This document shows, one piece after another, positions 63,481 through 64,000 of a DNA stretch of 64,000 nucleotides. The DNA is from Cephalotus follicularis. Lineage: Eukaryota; Streptophyta; Magnoliopsida; Oxalidales; Cephalotaceae. A model generated the notes under the pieces. That model was not told the DNA's origin. It saw nothing but the letters and a program-made list of their open reading frames with translations, and searched no databases. The translations under genes and the position numbers were made by a program. The stretch spans positions 124,001 to 188,000 of the forward strand of contig BDDD01000918.1 of the NCBI GenBank assembly GCA_001972305.1. The letters are read 5' to 3'. Every line of letters begins with the position of its first letter. The stretch's first letter is position 1.

Positions 63481-64000
63481 TGCTGTACTAAGATCTATGA
63501 GCCCCGTAAAGTAACTCACTCTTCAACCCATGCTCATTCGGAAGACACACCCGTCCCCGAAATCTTAAGACACCATCGGCATGTACCCGAAAATCAGACT
63601 CCGAGTCCAGATTCTCTTGAATCTTTTGCAATTCAGGATCGTGTGCTTGAGCATTCTTTATTTCATCAAGCAAAACTGGCTGTACTCTCATGCTGGCCAT
63701 AAAGATTCCAGGTGACTGATTAAATGGAAACCACTCTTGGAAGTCTTCTAACATCTTCCATTGAGACACCATCGTGCTGGCAACCATAGCCTTGCGACTA
63801 AAAACGTCAGCGACCACATACCCTTTCCCCGGGTGGTACTAAACACTGCAATCATAATCATTAAATAATTCTACCCATCTTCGTTTCCTCATGTTCAGTG
63901 TATCCTTACAAAACAGGTACCTCAAACTCTTATGATCTGTAAAGATCTCAAACTGTGCCCCATAAAGATAGTGCCTCCACTTCTAAAGGGCGAAGATAAT
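63481..64000 (-). pseudogene. RNase H end and RH-integrase linker
   Basis: Minus strand. From the right edge: FEIFTDHKSLRYLF and NMRKRRWVELFNDYDC, then YHPGKGYVVADVFSRKAMVA (the end of RNase H), then PVLLDEIKNAQAHDPELQKI and VLRFRGRVCLPNEHGLKSEL (integrase N-terminal side). The reverse transcriptase would lie right of the window. Confidence 0.85.

Larger units (their letters stand above)
59518..64000 (-). mobile_element. Tekay-like Ty3/gypsy chromovirus, minus strand, running off the right edge
   Basis: The 3' LTR is 59518-62206. The minus-strand terminal block AATTTTGAGGACAAAATTCC plus ATGAGGGGTGGA purine tract precedes it at 62207-62245. Upstream on the minus strand are chromodomain-like, integrase and RNase H regions to 64000. 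The 5' part and other LTR are outside the window. The pol fossil is less decayed than in the element at 29459 but has several breaks. Confidence 0.88.

Overview
Organism and overall character. The window is nuclear DNA of a flowering plant, most likely a eudicot with a large repeat-rich genome. The evidence is plant-type Ty3/gypsy chromovirus LTRs, a Tat-lineage gypsy element with an antisense extra ORF, a Ty1/copia gag element with the plant UBN2-type gag, an L1-clade LINE with a plant-style zf-RVT domain, and an En/Spm (CACTA) transposon with spliced transposase genes. I find no host gene, tRNA, rRNA or CRISPR array. Species cannot be fixed from the sequence.

Layout. (1) 1-7624: the 5' end (leader, PBS and a ~3.0-kb LTR) of a minus-strand gypsy element that runs off the left edge. 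Its LTR is split at 1474-5979 by a gag-only copia element with 5-bp target duplications. (2) 8351-21197: a plus-strand LARD-like gypsy derivative with ~2.2-kb LTRs, intact PBS and PPT, a 1.8-kb internal region without recognisable protein, and a TSD of ATTTA. Its 3' LTR is split at 12620-19356 by a young minus-strand Tat-lineage element with gag and protease on one strand and a separate gene-like unit on the other (TATA box, PF04195-type protein, poly(A) signal). (3) 21203-29458, continuing at 38821: old gypsy-LTR material containing a ~1-kb-arm inverted repeat and a third copy. (4) 29459-38815: a minus-strand Tekay-like chromovirus (TSD GAGAG) with decayed pol. (5) 40011 to ~50970: an L1 LINE on the minus strand, 5'-truncated, split at 42411-48066 by a young LARD-like gypsy element (TSD CACAG) that holds a 25-N assembly gap. 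(6) 51507 to at least 59517: a degraded CACTA transposon on the plus strand with its left TIR, subterminal repeats and two spliced transposase genes. A copia solo LTR (TSD GATGT) lies in an exon. (7) 59518-64000: the 3' LTR and pol C-terminal part of a further minus-strand Tekay-like chromovirus, running off the right edge.

How the pieces relate. Five insertions are supported by matching 5-bp target duplications (CGTAC, ATTTA, CACAT/CACGT, GAGAG, CACAG), and a solo LTR by GATGT. This gives a relative order: the LINE, the CACTA and the old LTR material came first, then the LARD and Tekay insertions, then the Tat and the 42.4-kb LARD, whose LTR copies are nearly identical. Three elements (copia gag-only, LARD at 8351, LARD at 42411) lack pol and would need proteins supplied in trans.

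Most interesting signal. At least six LTRs from copia and different gypsy families carry islands of short CpG-centred palindromes sharing the core GTCGAC, with three different flank types (GCGTCGACGC, GAGTCGACTC, CAGTCGACTG). The surrounding LTR sequences are otherwise unrelated. The variants mostly differ by CpG-type transitions. This looks like a recurrent modular LTR component that I cannot assign to a known regulatory element. The antisense gene-like unit in the Tat element (13.8-16.0 kb) is the second main point of interest.
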